From NCBI GenBank assembly GCA_964484185.1, contig CAZAEQ010000011.1:1-64000 (forward strand): a stretch of DNA of 64,000 bases, in the 5' to 3' direction. Each line of letters begins with the position of its first letter. Within the stretch, counting starts at the first letter, position 1. The translations under genes were made by a program, and so were the position numbers. This document shows positions 1 to 9,487 of this stretch, one piece after another. The notes beneath the pieces were generated by a model that was not told where the DNA came from, did not search any database, and was given only the letters and a program-made list of their open reading frames with translations. This stretch comes from F1-120-MAGs238 sp964484185 (GTDB lineage: Bacteria > Planctomycetota > Phycisphaerae > Phycisphaerales > UBA1924).

Positions 1-208
1 CGAAGAAGATGGCGAGGAACGTCGCGACACGGTTGCGATCGGCGAACAACGAGAGAATGACATATGCCGCTCCTGAGTAATCCTGCCACCCTTGCGAGCA
101 CTCCGCGCCATCATACTGAACCCACGACCTTCCCCACAACCTGAATGTGCGGGGAAATCTCAACTCCGCCAGAGAACCCGCGGATGTACGGAATTTGAAT
201 GGACACAA
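1..208 (-). CDS. Possible 5' part of a gene running off the left edge, unknown function
   Basis: One minus-strand frame stays open from a TGA at 209-211 to the window edge. The stretch read from about 110 down to 1 looks protein-like: it has a hydrophobic, phenylalanine-rich end (VILSLFADRNRV then TFLAIFF) and mostly G or C in third positions. There is no ATG in this frame; TTG at 206-208 is the farthest upstream possible start and none of the candidate starts has a convincing Shine-Dalgarno site. If real, it would be divergent from the plus-strand gene starting at 317. Not recognised; the product may be a membrane protein. Confidence 0.25.
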   Translation of the reverse strand, partial: MCPFKFRTSAGSLAELRFPRTFRLWGRSWVQYDGAECSQGWQDYSGAAYVILSLFADRNRVATFLAIFF

Positions 209-316
209 TCATCGCGATCTATGCAATTTCATGCCGATATCCAGTTGTGGCCGCCGCCTCATATAAAGTACTATGTAGCACTGCTCAAACTTCCCCTAAA
301 TCCGCTAGGAGTTCCA

Positions 317-3301
317 TTGCAACTGTCTCACCCCCTGAAGCCATTTCCCGCACTTGCCACGCTCCTCCTCGCATCCGCCGCTATGGCCAATAACCCGCCG
401 CAGATGCCGACGATTACTGAGCCATTACCCACCCGAATCGTCAATCCCTCCGACCTTCACATGGAAAGTTCGGGCTTCGTCGATGCCGATCCCGGCGATA
501 CTCACATTTGCACCGATTGGGAAGTCCTCCGCGCTGACAACTCCGAACGCGTCTGGCTTACAAGCTGCATCAGCGGCGTCGAACGCCTGCACACCCATCT
601 GGGCGATGGTACCTTCATGGGCTCGCTCGCCGGCCGGCGCGAACTCAACCCATCAACTCAATATCGTCTGCGCACACGCCACAAAGACTCCAGCGGCAAC
701 GCCTTGACTGAGTGGTCTCCCTGGGCCGAGCGACTCTTCACCACCGGCACCATCTCGCAGCTCTTCCCCCTCGAAATCGAAGATGTACTCAGCATCCCAA
801 GTCCAATCCTCTCTGTCCCACTTCCCAACTCAAGCCAGCCCGCCTCGTTCCGGCTCGAAAGCTCCGAGTCAGATTTGTTGCTGCAGATCGAGGCATCTCA
901 GTTCGGCAACTCAATCTTCAATCCGCCCGCACTCGGAAACCACCACCCAGTCAAACTCGTCATCGCCGCTGGCTCCGCCGCACTCAATCTGCAAGCATCG
1001 CAGTTGATGTTCAACGAAGATGATGGCAGCCCCCACACAATCTACATCCCCGCCATCACGCTCGCGCCCAGCACAGCAACAACGCTCTGGATTACTCGCA
1101 GCGGCGCAACCTACTACGGCCAGAACGGTCAGACCGAACCAGACTTCTCGTCGCTCGCACGCGGCGCGCCGGTCCCCTGGTTCGCCGCCAACGATGTTGC
1201 TGTTGAAATCGTTGCCACCGGATTTGAACTTCCAGTCTCAATCGCTTTCGTCCCCAATCCACTCCCACAACCAACCGCGCCGCTGTACTACGTCGCCGAG
1301 CTTTACGGCATCATCAAAGTTGTCCGCCGCGATGGCACAGTACTCGACTACGCCACGGGATTGGTCAACTTCAATCCGACTGGTCTCTTCCCAGGCTCTG
1401 GCGAACAAGGACTCTCAGCCATCGTGGTTGACCCCACCAACGGCGATCTCTACGCATCCGTGCTCTACTCCGCAACCCCAAGCAACCAGAACGCTCCGCA
1501 TCACCCCAAAGTCATCCGCCTGCAGAGCACCGATGGCGGCATCACAGCCTCATCCAACACCACCATCCTCAATCTCGCCCCCGCAACTCAGGGCCAGAGC
1601 CACCAGATCTCGAACATCTCATTTGGCCCCGACAACAACCTCTACGTCCATGTCGGCGATGGCTTCCAGGCCGATCAGGCTCAGAATCTCTCCTCGCCTC
1701 TTGGAAAAATCATGCGGCTCAACCGCGCTGGGCAGCCAATCTCTACCAATCCATATTACAACGCCGCCGATGGAATCACCCCACGCGATTACATCTACGC
1801 CAGCGGCGTGCGCAACCCCTTCGGGGGCGCATGGCGCATCTCTGACAACTCTCACTTCATGATCGAAAATGGCCCCAGTGTCGATCGCATCACCAAGCTC
1901 GTTCTTGGTCGTAACTATCTCTGGGATGGATCCGATGCTTCAATGCAGAACTTCGCGATCTACAACTGGAATCCCGCAACGGGTCCAGTCTGCGGCGCAG
2001 TCATTCAGCAGGAAGTCTTCGGCGGCAGCGGCTTCCCCGCTTCGTACTTTGGTCGCCTCTATGTCACCCAATCCTCCGCAACCTTCGGCGGTGGGCCCGG
2101 CAGTACCTCCGCAAAGAGCATTACTGAGTGGATCATCGATTCCGCAGGAAACCTCACATCCGGCGGCCGCGCTATCTGCTTCTACGATGGTGGCGGCATG
2201 TCCACAACCGCGGCAATCGCCGCCGGTCCCGATGGCCTTTACTTCTCTGACCTCTACAAAGAAGATGAACCCAACAACCCAGTGGCCCGCGGTGCCAACA
2301 TTCTGCGTGTCCGCTACAACCCTGTTGTCCCGATCGATTGCAACGGCAACACTGTCCCCGATCTTCAGGACATTCTCGCGGGCACCTCTCAAGACTGCAA
2401 CCAGAACGGTGTCCCCGATGAATGCGATATCGCAATCGGGCGCAGCGAAGATTGCAATTTCAATGGAATCCCCGATGATTGCGACACGGTTGTTGCAGTC
2501 ACCGCAAACTTCGATACCTCGCTCAGCCCCTATGTTGTCAACGGTAGTGCCATTCGCCTGAACAATGCCGTTCGACTGACTCCTGCAACCGGCTCGCAAA
2601 ATGGCACACTGATCCGCCCGCCGCTTTCAGTTGCGCCCATCTCCAGTTTCGATGTCTCTTTCGATCTCCGCATTGGCGGCGGCTCAGGCGCAGATGGTCT
2701 GTGTTTCGCGGCATTTGATGCAAACCAGTACCCCGCTACCGCCCTGTTCTCCGAAGAAGGTCCGGGTCCAGGATCGCTTGTCGTTCAATTCGATACATAC
2801 GACAACGGTGGCGAGGGCGAAAACTCGATCGATGTCGAAAAAGATGGAGTGCTCATCGCTCACTACGGGCCATCATTCGACCTTGAAGACAATCAAGTCC
2901 ATCGTGCCACAGTCAAGCTTCGCAACGGTCTCCTGAATGTCAGCATCAGCCGCCTCGATGGTTCTATCGAACACGCATTCATCGATCTCCCGGTCACGTT
3001 CACGCCAATGGTCGCCCGCTTCGGTTTCGGCGGCCGCACTGGCGGGGCAACCAACGAGCACTGGATCGACAATGTCACCTTCCGGGTCCCCAGCGCTACT
3101 GATCTCAACGGCGATGGTGTCCCCGATGAATGTGTCTGCCCGGTAGATTTCAATCGCGATGGCACACTCGACTTCTTCGACTATCTCGATTTCGTCGATG
3201 CGTTCTCCGCGAATGCCCCCAATGCTGACTTCAATCACGACGCCATCATCGACTTCTTCGACTACCTCGACTTTGTCGATGCGTTTTCCATTGGCTGTTG
3301 A
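317..3301 (+). CDS. Secreted glucose/sorbosone dehydrogenase-like protein with lectin-like and dockerin-like domains
   Basis: Large exported multidomain protein, about 994 residues. TTG at 317 is chosen because AGGAG lies five bases upstream and the product then begins with a normal signal peptide (LATLLLASAAMA); an ATG at 92 in the same frame would leave about 75 residues of unlikely sequence before it. Order of domains: fibronectin-III-like region (about 35-140), a beta-propeller resembling PQQ-type glucose/sorbosone dehydrogenases (about 295-665), calcium-binding DCNxNGxPDxCD repeats (about 673-725), a legume-lectin-like beta sandwich (about 730-925), and a tail of two EF-hand-like DFFDYLDFVDAFS units ending in Gly-Cys. 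The propeller suggests a sugar oxidoreductase, but quinone and calcium ligands were not verified, so activity is inferred. It stands alone, convergent with the next gene. Confidence 0.85.
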   Translation: MQLSHPLKPFPALATLLLASAAMANNPPQMPTITEPLPTRIVNPSDLHMESSGFVDADPGDTHICTDWEVLRADNSERVWLTSCISGVERLHTHLGDGTFMGSLAGRRELNPSTQYRLRTRHKDSSGNALTEWSPWAERLFTTGTISQLFPLEIEDVLSIPSPILSVPLPNSSQPASFRLESSESDLLLQIEASQFGNSIFNPPALGNHHPVKLVIAAGSAALNLQASQLMFNEDDGSPHTIYIPAITLAPSTATTLWITRSGATYYGQNGQTEPDFSSLARGAPVPWFAANDVAVEIVATGFELPVSIAFVPNPLPQPTAPLYYVAELYGIIKVVRRDGTVLDYATGLVNFNPTGLFPGSGEQGLSAIVVDPTNGDLYASVLYSATPSNQNAPHHPKVIRLQSTDGGITASSNTTILNLAPATQGQSHQISNISFGPDNNLYVHVGDGFQADQAQNLSSPLGKIMRLNRAGQPISTNPYYNAADGITPRDYIYASGVRNPFGGAWRISDNSHFMIENGPSVDRITKLVLGRNYLWDGSDASMQNFAIYNWNPATGPVCGAVIQQEVFGGSGFPASYFGRLYVTQSSATFGGGPGSTSAKSITEWIIDSAGNLTSGGRAICFYDGGGMSTTAAIAAGPDGLYFSDLYKEDEPNNPVARGANILRVRYNPVVPIDCNGNTVPDLQDILAGTSQDCNQNGVPDECDIAIGRSEDCNFNGIPDDCDTVVAVTANFDTSLSPYVVNGSAIRLNNAVRLTPATGSQNGTLIRPPLSVAPISSFDVSFDLRIGGGSGADGLCFAAFDANQYPATALFSEEGPGPGSLVVQFDTYDNGGEGENSIDVEKDGVLIAHYGPSFDLEDNQVHRATVKLRNGLLNVSISRLDGSIEHAFIDLPVTFTPMVARFGFGGRTGGATNEHWIDNVTFRVPSATDLNGDGVPDECVCPVDFNRDGTLDFFDYLDFVDAFSANAPNADFNHDAIIDFFDYLDFVDAFSIGC

Positions 3302-3338
3302 GTGCTCGCCAAACGGGCATGTTCCGTGTGTAAACTGG

Positions 3339-4418
3339 TCATGTCTTTCTAAAAAGGTAGTGTGAAACGATCCACTCCTTTCCGCCGCAGAATCCCCAGA
3401 GTTCTGCGCACGCCATAAAGAAGACACGCCAGCGATGAAACCAGGCAACAGACTGGCCTCCGTACACCTTTCGCAATGACTCAATTGCTTGAGTTCGATG
3501 TTCATCGATATTACTGAGCCAGGCTTCAGCGGTGCGCTGGTAGTGCGATCCATCTACTCTCCAGTGATCAACGAGCCGCACATCTTTCTGAAAGTAGTGG
3601 AGGAGATGATCTGATGGCATGGTGCCGCCGGTAAAGAAGTATGTGCTCATCCAGCCCGCCGCAGACTCAAAGTGGTATGCGATGCGAGTGTGTGTAAAGA
3701 TGTGTACAAAAAGCAGGGCGTTGTCTTTCATCATGCTTGCAACACGCTCAAGCAGGAGTTCGTAGTTCTTCATGTGTTCAAACATCTCAACTGAGACGAC
3801 TCGGTCAAACTTCCGATCAAGTGAAAAGTGGTTCATATCCGCCGTGATAATCTCGGGCGCTCTTAACCCCCGTGCCTTGGCCTGAGCGAGGATGAACTCC
3901 TTCTGCGATCGGGAGTTTGAAACGGCAGTAATGCGTGCCAGCGGGTATTTCTCAAGCATCCAGAGCGTGAGCGAGCCCCAGCCGCAACCAAGTTCGAGGA
4001 TGTCCTGTCCATCCGAAAGCTGGGCTCGCTCACAGGTCAATTGCAGCATCGCTTCCTCGGCCTCGCCAAGGGTGCGCGTTCCTGGATTCCAGAGACATCC
4101 GCTGTATTTCAGGCGAGGGCCAAGGCAGAGTTGAAAGAACTCCGCGGGTACTTCATAGTGCTGCGCATTGGCCGCATCGGTTTGCACCGCGATCGGCATG
4201 GCACGAAGTTCGTTCAAAAAGGTCCGCAGCCGCTCGTGCCTACTTTCAAGCGTACCAGCTTCTTCGGTTGAAATGCGCTCCTGCAATTGCCGCCTGATAG
4301 CTGCACGCATGATCACATCTGGAATTAAGCCGCGATCAAGCCAGGGCTCGAACCACTCGGTAGTGGCTGCTGGAAGAGTGTTGCCTGCAACTGGATGCTG
4401 TGTCAAGGTGTGACTCAT
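3339..4418 (-). CDS. Cyclopropane-fatty-acyl-phospholipid synthase-like SAM methyltransferase
   Basis: Class I SAM-dependent methyltransferase of the cyclopropane synthase (CFA) superfamily, about 359 residues. The SAM-binding loop ELGCGWG is near residue 140, followed by acidic motifs typical of the fold and by VSVEMFEHMKNY. The start at 4418 is supported by AGAGG upstream and by an ATGA overlap with the preceding DUF1295 gene; an upstream ATG at 4631 would lie deep inside that gene. CFA enzymes transfer a methylene group to the double bond of membrane phospholipid acyl chains, but this branch also includes methyltransferases acting on other substrates, so the exact substrate is open. It is the second CFA-like enzyme in this lipid cluster. 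Confidence 0.88.
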   Translation of the reverse strand: MSHTLTQHPVAGNTLPAATTEWFEPWLDRGLIPDVIMRAAIRRQLQERISTEEAGTLESRHERLRTFLNELRAMPIAVQTDAANAQHYEVPAEFFQLCLGPRLKYSGCLWNPGTRTLGEAEEAMLQLTCERAQLSDGQDILELGCGWGSLTLWMLEKYPLARITAVSNSRSQKEFILAQAKARGLRAPEIITADMNHFSLDRKFDRVVSVEMFEHMKNYELLLERVASMMKDNALLFVHIFTHTRIAYHFESAAGWMSTYFFTGGTMPSDHLLHYFQKDVRLVDHWRVDGSHYQRTAEAWLSNIDEHRTQAIESLRKVYGGQSVAWFHRWRVFFMACAELWGFCGGKEWIVSHYLFRKT

Positions 4419-5209
4419 GTGGACCTCTTTGGAAACCAGGGAAAGAACGCACTGGTGGTCTTCTGATATTCGCGATACGCATCGCCGCGCGTGCGCAACG
4501 CGCGGGCCTCGGTTGGAGGAATCCCGGTGATCTTGAATATGAACAAGAGCATGAGCGCTGGGGAGAGAATGCCAATCCAGCCCCAGGGCGCAGAAAAGGC
4601 AATAAGTGCAAATGAGCACCACATCAGCCATTCAAAGAAGTAGTTTGGATGCCGCGAATATCGCCAAAGTCCGACATTGCACACCTTACCGCGACTTTCG
4701 GGCTTCGCCTTAAAGGCCGCGAGTTGCTTGTCTGCAAGCGACTCCCCGCCGATCCCCACGAGCCAAAGCCCAAATGCGGCGAAGTCAATTGCTGAAAGTC
4801 CATTCCTTGCGTCAGAGCTTGCCAGCAGGAACGGCGGACACAGAAGAACAACCAGCACGGCTTGAGCCTGAAAGAACCAGAAAAAGATCATGTTCACGCG
4901 CGGGCCAAACTGCTCGCGCATCTTCAGATAACGCCCATCTTCTGGCCCTTGAAGCACGCGGTCAAAAAGCAGATGTAGTGCCAGTCGAATGCCCCATACG
5001 CCCCCCATGATCCCAATCAAGACCTTTCGTTCCAGCTCGCCTCCGCCGGTTACCGCAGCAAATATGGCTGAAGCTCCGAGCAGCGCGGACCACGCCACAT
5101 CTACGACTCCTGCATCTTTGGTTCGAACTTGAAGGGCCCACAGCGCCAGCATCACCAGGATCGATACGCCGCCAATGCAAAGCAATTGTTCTTGAATTGT
5201 CAGAGTCAT
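4415..5209 (-). CDS. DUF1295 membrane protein (steroid 5-alpha-reductase-like fold)
   Basis: Integral membrane protein of 264 residues with several hydrophobic segments and the family signature LWRYSRHPNYFFEW near residue 185, which is shared by DUF1295, isoprenylcysteine methyltransferases and steroid 5-alpha-reductases. Family members reduce or methylate lipid-like substrates with a small-molecule cofactor; the substrate here is not known. It overlaps the downstream methyltransferase by four bases (ATGA), so the two are very probably translated together and act on the same lipid. First gene of the two-gene minus operon at 5209-3339. Confidence 0.88.
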   Translation of the reverse strand: MTLTIQEQLLCIGGVSILVMLALWALQVRTKDAGVVDVAWSALLGASAIFAAVTGGGELERKVLIGIMGGVWGIRLALHLLFDRVLQGPEDGRYLKMREQFGPRVNMIFFWFFQAQAVLVVLLCPPFLLASSDARNGLSAIDFAAFGLWLVGIGGESLADKQLAAFKAKPESRGKVCNVGLWRYSRHPNYFFEWLMWCSFALIAFSAPWGWIGILSPALMLLFIFKITGIPPTEARALRTRGDAYREYQKTTSAFFPWFPKRST

Positions 5210-5271
5210 GCATCTAACCCCCCAGCCCTTGGCGAAACCAATAGCTTGAACATGAAGTGAATTGAGAACCT

Positions 5272-5652
5272 ATGGAGAATCGCGTGACCCTACCTCGATT
5301 GATCGCAACCATCGCCCTTCTATGGGCAACTGTCCTCGTTGGCGCAATTCTGATGTCCATGCAGGAAATGGGACTTGGCGAAGGTTTGCGACGAATCGTC
5401 GATACGAAGTGGGGGATCACCACACTCATCGATCTGTACGCCGGGCTCGCCTTCGTCGCAGTCTGGATCGGCGTGTGCGAAAAGAGCATAAAACGCGGCG
5501 TCCTCTGGGGAGTGGCCCTCGCCCTCACCGGCAATCTCGCGATGCTCGTGTACCTCGCGTGGCGGGCCTGGCGTGCAGAATCTGTGCTGGCAATTTTCAC
5601 GCCGACTTCTCCTTCAGCACGCGTGATGCAACCCAGATCCATGCAGGAGTAA
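5272..5652 (+). CDS. Small membrane protein resembling DUF1475
   Basis: A 126-residue protein with three hydrophobic segments (about 8-28, 50-68 and 78-98) and a short hydrophilic C-terminus. The order of segments and the WGITTLIDLYAGL motif resemble DUF1475, a family of unknown function. It is the only plus-strand gene within the lipid cluster, divergent from the DUF1295 gene and convergent with the DUF2878 gene, whose 3' end it overlaps by 56 bases. No clear Shine-Dalgarno sequence precedes the ATG. Confidence 0.68.
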   Translation: MENRVTLPRLIATIALLWATVLVGAILMSMQEMGLGEGLRRIVDTKWGITTLIDLYAGLAFVAVWIGVCEKSIKRGVLWGVALALTGNLAMLVYLAWRAWRAESVLAIFTPTSPSARVMQPRSMQE

Positions 5653-6130
5653 GGACCCCAAACTCAATCGCAACAGCGATCAGGCTTGGTAGAGTCTTTT
5701 CCGGAAGGACAACAGCCCCAAGCTTGACCCCGGCCAGATACGCAAGTGGTCCTCCAATAACGCCCAGAATCGCGGCGGCCCACAACTTGGTCCAGGTCCA
5801 CGCAAGACTGATCCGGAGCGTTGAACCAAAGTTGGCCCAGAGTGCGTAGAAAAGTACAAGAAACTCAGTGGTAGATGATCCGGCGAACTTGAAAAAGCCT
5901 GCCTGAGCAAGCGAGGCATCAATAGATACACCAACTAATGCGCCCACCAGAATCAACGCGGTGTCGCGAACTCGATTGCGATGAGTTTGAAACAGCAGGT
6001 GAGCGGCAACATTGAGCCCGATCAATGCCGCGCCCCAGATCGCAAGACCGCGCGATACTGAAAGCATGGCAAGAGTCCAGGTAACCTGGAACGCCAAGAA
6101 GTTGATGAATGTGGAACGGGGAATTTTCAT
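5597..6130 (-). CDS. DUF2878 membrane protein
   Basis: About 177 residues, very hydrophobic, with five or six membrane segments and the INFLAFQVTW start typical of DUF2878. The start at 6130 is set by a four-base ATGA overlap with the end of the upstream cyclopropane synthase; the longer frame reaching 6241 lies inside that gene and is not used. DUF2878 genes commonly accompany CFA synthase, DUF1365 and a flavin amine-oxidase-like gene in proteobacteria, where their role is unknown. The same association appears here, which supports a role in phospholipid modification rather than transport of an unrelated substrate. Confidence 0.85.
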   Translation of the reverse strand: MKIPRSTFINFLAFQVTWTLAMLSVSRGLAIWGAALIGLNVAAHLLFQTHRNRVRDTALILVGALVGVSIDASLAQAGFFKFAGSSTTEFLVLFYALWANFGSTLRISLAWTWTKLWAAAILGVIGGPLAYLAGVKLGAVVLPEKTLPSLIAVAIEFGVLTPAWIWVASRVLKEKSA

Positions 6131-7443
6131 GTATGCCCAGTTCCACGCAGGCGGGCCATCGGCTTGGTAAAGTGCAACTGAACATCGCCAATGTGGCGAG
6201 CGCGAAACGCGCCTTCGCAGTACGCCAGGTAATACTCCCACATGCGAATGAATCGATCATCAAACCCCATCGCTCTCACTTCGTCCAAGCGCAGTTTGAA
6301 TGCTCTGGTCCAGTGCTGAAGGGTCGTGACATAGTGCGGCCCGATTTCATCCAGGTGCCAGAGTCGCAAGTCGCTGGAACGTGCCGCGGAAGTGAGCAGG
6401 GCCTGTGTGGAGGGGATGCATGAGCCAGGAAATATGTACTTCTTAATGAAGTCGACACTCTTAGCCGCTGCCGCGAAATACTGATCGCGGATGATGATTG
6501 ACTGAATCAGCGCTTCGCCATCAGGTTTCAGCAAGCGTGAACAAGCCTCAAAATAGCCATCAAAGTTTTTTCGGCCAACCGCTTCGATCATCTCAATTGA
6601 TACGAGCTTGTCGAAAGTCCCTGTGAGAGTTCGATAGTCCTGCTTCAGCAGGGTAATTCGACCACTCAGACCCGCGGCATTGATTCGGCTCTGAGCCATG
6701 TCAAACTGCCGATCTGAAATGGTTGTCGTAGTGACGCGGCATCCATACTTGCGTGCGGCATGAATAGCCAGCGCGCCCCAGCCAGTGCCGATCTCCAGCA
6801 AGTGATCACTTGCGTTCAATCCAAGTCGGCGGCAGGCGCGATCGATTTTCTCAACCTGTGCCTCCTCCAGTGTCGTTGCGCCATTTTCAAATATCGCGCA
6901 CGAGTAGGTCATCGATGGGTCAAGAAAAAGACCAAAGAATTCGTTCGACAGGTCATAGTGAGCCTGAATATTCCTGCGTGAGCCCTTCTGCGTATTTCGC
7001 TGCAGAAAGTATCGCAGCTGCTCCAGCGGCTGTACCGCGGCTGCGAGATTGCTGTCCAGGTCAACAACTGCGGCGTAGTTTGCGGTCAAGGTCTCAATCA
7101 ATCCGGGCAGATCATCGGTGTCCCAGAACCCATCCATGTAGGTTTCGGCGATGCCGAGCGTGCCGCCAAATGCAGCAGCCGAGTAGAACCGTGGATCGTG
7201 TACGCGAACACTGCATTCTGGCGCTGCAGCAAGAACTGCATCTTCCGGCGACGCGTACCGAGTCTCGCCGTCGATAATGGTTACACGCCCGTAGCGCAGT
7301 CGGGCGAGCGCTGCGATCGTCAACGAGCGCCCCAGCCTCTGCAGCGGCGAGATCGCACGGGTCGTGGAAGTGGCCGCCCGAGTTCGAATAATGGTGGGCA
7401 GTGTAGCGTGTGCAGGAGTTCGCGAGGTATTTATTGACGTCAT
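6127..7443 (-). CDS. cfa: Cyclopropane-fatty-acyl-phospholipid synthase
   Basis: A 438-residue CFA synthase. The N-terminal domain (about 45-130, VTIIDGETRY through FYSAAAFGG and ETYMDGFWDTDDL) is the part that contacts acyl chains and membrane; the C-terminal Rossmann-like domain carries the SAM loop EIGTGWG near residue 215 and QAHYDLSNEFF just before it, which is diagnostic of the family. The enzyme adds a methylene group from S-adenosylmethionine to unsaturated phospholipid acyl chains, or in related enzymes a methyl group. It overlaps both neighbours by four bases (DUF1365 upstream, DUF2878 downstream), placing it in the five-gene minus operon 10422-5597 headed by a fatty acid desaturase that could supply its substrate. 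Confidence 0.93.
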   Translation of the reverse strand: MTSINTSRTPAHATLPTIIRTRAATSTTRAISPLQRLGRSLTIAALARLRYGRVTIIDGETRYASPEDAVLAAAPECSVRVHDPRFYSAAAFGGTLGIAETYMDGFWDTDDLPGLIETLTANYAAVVDLDSNLAAAVQPLEQLRYFLQRNTQKGSRRNIQAHYDLSNEFFGLFLDPSMTYSCAIFENGATTLEEAQVEKIDRACRRLGLNASDHLLEIGTGWGALAIHAARKYGCRVTTTTISDRQFDMAQSRINAAGLSGRITLLKQDYRTLTGTFDKLVSIEMIEAVGRKNFDGYFEACSRLLKPDGEALIQSIIIRDQYFAAAAKSVDFIKKYIFPGSCIPSTQALLTSAARSSDLRLWHLDEIGPHYVTTLQHWTRAFKLRLDEVRAMGFDDRFIRMWEYYLAYCEGAFRARHIGDVQLHFTKPMARLRGTGHT

Positions 7444-8249
7444 GACGGTGTGTCTCCAGAAGTTGATGTTCGCGGCAACACGCGAGCAGGATGCGGCACG
7501 ACCGGTACGCGCTTCATCCAGAGGCGAAGCGCTTCAAAGTGAATGTGCGCGATGACCTGCAAGGTGAGTAATGGAAAGCGAACCAGTTGAGCCCGCATTC
7601 GCGCCGGGGTCAGCTCTCTTCGCTCAAGCATGAGTGTGGCATCAAAGACTTTGTCGTGTCCTTCCCCAGTACCGTTGCCCCGCAAGTTCATGTGCACAAG
7701 CAGGTTGTCCGCAGGATGGTCAAATGACCAGTCGTAATCAATCGCCATCGGAATGAACGGAGAAACGTGAAAGTCCTTGGCAAACCGCCATCGAAGGACC
7801 GTTCCCGACGCCTCTGCGCAGCGCCGATCAAGCACGTATGCCCGCCGCTCGCCCCAGGGCGTATTGGTGATTTCTGCGACAACAGCTTCAAGCTGCTCGC
7901 CAGCAGCGTCAAAGCAGTAGTAGAACGACACGGGATTAAAGCAATAGCCAAAATACTTCAAGTGAGTGAGCAGCCGAATTGGGCCCAGACATTCAATGCC
8001 CGCTTCTGAACGAAGCCGTTGCCGCACCGCGCTGTCAAGTGATGGAGTGGAAGGATCAAGATAGTCGCGGCGATCAAACCTTGCAGGCGCAGCGCGCTTC
8101 ATCGACCAGAACTGTGTGAGCGAAAAGACTTGATCCAGCTCCGCCAGATCGAGGTACACCATAAAGAGCGGAAACGTGAAATGATGCTCACGCGGCGACC
8201 TGCGCCTGTGTCGCACGGTGCCCTCGTAAATGGCGCTGTGCGTGATCAC
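7440..8249 (-). CDS. DUF1365 family protein
   Basis: A 269-residue protein starting YEGTVRHRRRSPREHHF, followed by FNPVSFYYCFDAAG and NTPWGERRAYVL, all hallmark stretches of DUF1365. The family has no firmly assigned reaction, but it is encoded next to CFA synthases and a flavin amine-oxidase-like protein across many bacteria. Both ends overlap neighbours by four bases, so it is translationally coupled to the oxidoreductase and the synthase. A role in the same lipid modification is inferred from context only. Confidence 0.9.
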   Translation of the reverse strand: MITHSAIYEGTVRHRRRSPREHHFTFPLFMVYLDLAELDQVFSLTQFWSMKRAAPARFDRRDYLDPSTPSLDSAVRQRLRSEAGIECLGPIRLLTHLKYFGYCFNPVSFYYCFDAAGEQLEAVVAEITNTPWGERRAYVLDRRCAEASGTVLRWRFAKDFHVSPFIPMAIDYDWSFDHPADNLLVHMNLRGNGTGEGHDKVFDATLMLERRELTPARMRAQLVRFPLLTLQVIAHIHFEALRLWMKRVPVVPHPARVLPRTSTSGDTPS

Positions 8250-9487
8250 AAAGCCACCCCAAATCCGAGGCAGACATTGAGCGCGCTATTCACCCCATCT
8301 TCATGAAAACCATTCAGCCAATATGCCCCGCAGTAATGGGTGCGATTGACACCGCTAATCGTGCTCCACTCTCTTCTCGCGACCATTCCACGAACTGTGT
8401 ACACCGGGTGGTGATAATGGAATACGCCATGAACCTTGGCGGGATCGATCGAGCCGGTGTCGTTCAAAGTAACGCACACAGGCTCGCGAGTCGGAAGCGA
8501 TTGCAGCAGGCTTAAGTTGTAAGTGACCTGCACCGGCGCGGAATCGTGCTTCAAGATGCGATAGTTCCACCCAGCCCAGGCCGCGCGTTTCCTGGGCAAG
8601 ACCGCGCTATCGGTGTGAAGCGTGGCAGTGTTTGCCTGATATGGAAGTGCCGCCAGAATAGCTGCTTCCGCGCGGCTGGGATCGCCAAGCAATGCCAGAG
8701 ATTCATCAGCGTGGCACGCAAGAATCACCTCGTCAAATCGTTCGCGTGCTGAGGCTGTAAGTACGGTGACGCCTGTTGCAGACCGTTCGATCCGCCTCAC
8801 ACCCGAGCCAGTGCGAATGCGATCCCGAAATGGCTCTGTCAGTCTTGAGACGTATCTCTGCGAGCCGCCGGTGATGGTTCGCCATTGTGCTCGTTTACGA
8901 AGGTCGAGCATTCCATGATTGTCAAAAAAACGCAGAAACATCTTCGCCGGAAACTGCAGCATCTGCGCGCGAGGGGCTGACCAGATCGCCGCACCCATTG
9001 GTATCAGATAGTGGTCGACGAGCTCCCGCGAAAGTTTGGCGTTGTTGCAGAACGCTTCGAGCGTGGTGCTGTCATCCAGCTCGGCCAGAGCCCGCTCGCC
9101 AATCGGGCCCAGTCGCATGATGTCTCGCAGCAGCCGCAGGAAAGATGGGCGAAACACGTTGCTCGGTTGTGCAAAGAGGCCGCGCAGAGTATGGCCACCA
9201 TACTCAAGACCCGAGATATCTGATCGCACACTGAATGACATCGGTGCAGGTTGAGAATCAACGTTCAACTGCGAAAGCAGCTTTGTGAAGTTGGGGTAGT
9301 TTCTCGTGTTAAAGACGATGAACCCCGTGTCGACGTCAAGCGTGGCACCTTCGTGCTGAATTGTTGCGGTGTGACTGTGGCCGCCGATGCGGTGTTGAGA
9401 TTCAAAGAGCGTGACATCGTGAGTGCGGTGCAGCAGGTGGGCGCAGCAAAGGCCGGAAATGCCGCCGCCAATGATGGCGATTTTCAT
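8246..9487 (-). CDS. FAD-dependent amine oxidase-like oxidoreductase
   Basis: A 413-residue flavoprotein. The N-terminus IAIIGGGISGL followed by an acidic residue at the end of the second strand (LFESQHRIGGHS) is the dinucleotide-binding fold of the monoamine oxidase/phytoene desaturase superfamily. It lacks any obvious signal peptide, so it is probably cytoplasmic or peripheral to the membrane. In other phyla this subfamily sits beside DUF1365 and CFA synthase genes, as it does here with four-base overlaps on both sides. The reaction is unknown; oxidation or desaturation of a modified acyl chain is an inference. Confidence 0.88.
   Translation of the reverse strand: MKIAIIGGGISGLCCAHLLHRTHDVTLFESQHRIGGHSHTATIQHEGATLDVDTGFIVFNTRNYPNFTKLLSQLNVDSQPAPMSFSVRSDISGLEYGGHTLRGLFAQPSNVFRPSFLRLLRDIMRLGPIGERALAELDDSTTLEAFCNNAKLSRELVDHYLIPMGAAIWSAPRAQMLQFPAKMFLRFFDNHGMLDLRKRAQWRTITGGSQRYVSRLTEPFRDRIRTGSGVRRIERSATGVTVLTASARERFDEVILACHADESLALLGDPSRAEAAILAALPYQANTATLHTDSAVLPRKRAAWAGWNYRILKHDSAPVQVTYNLSLLQSLPTREPVCVTLNDTGSIDPAKVHGVFHYHHPVYTVRGMVARREWSTISGVNRTHYCGAYWLNGFHEDGVNSALNVCLGFGVAL

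Noticed and set aside
42..65. Minus-strand ATG with AGGAG upstream near the left edge
   Set aside because: The frame it opens is Ser/Arg-rich and weak in third-position bias; another frame of the same strand looks more protein-like.
1940..2599. 219-codon minus-strand frame inside the first gene
   Set aside because: Antisense to a gene with clear domains and repeats; DCNxNG repeats on the sense strand explain the open frame.
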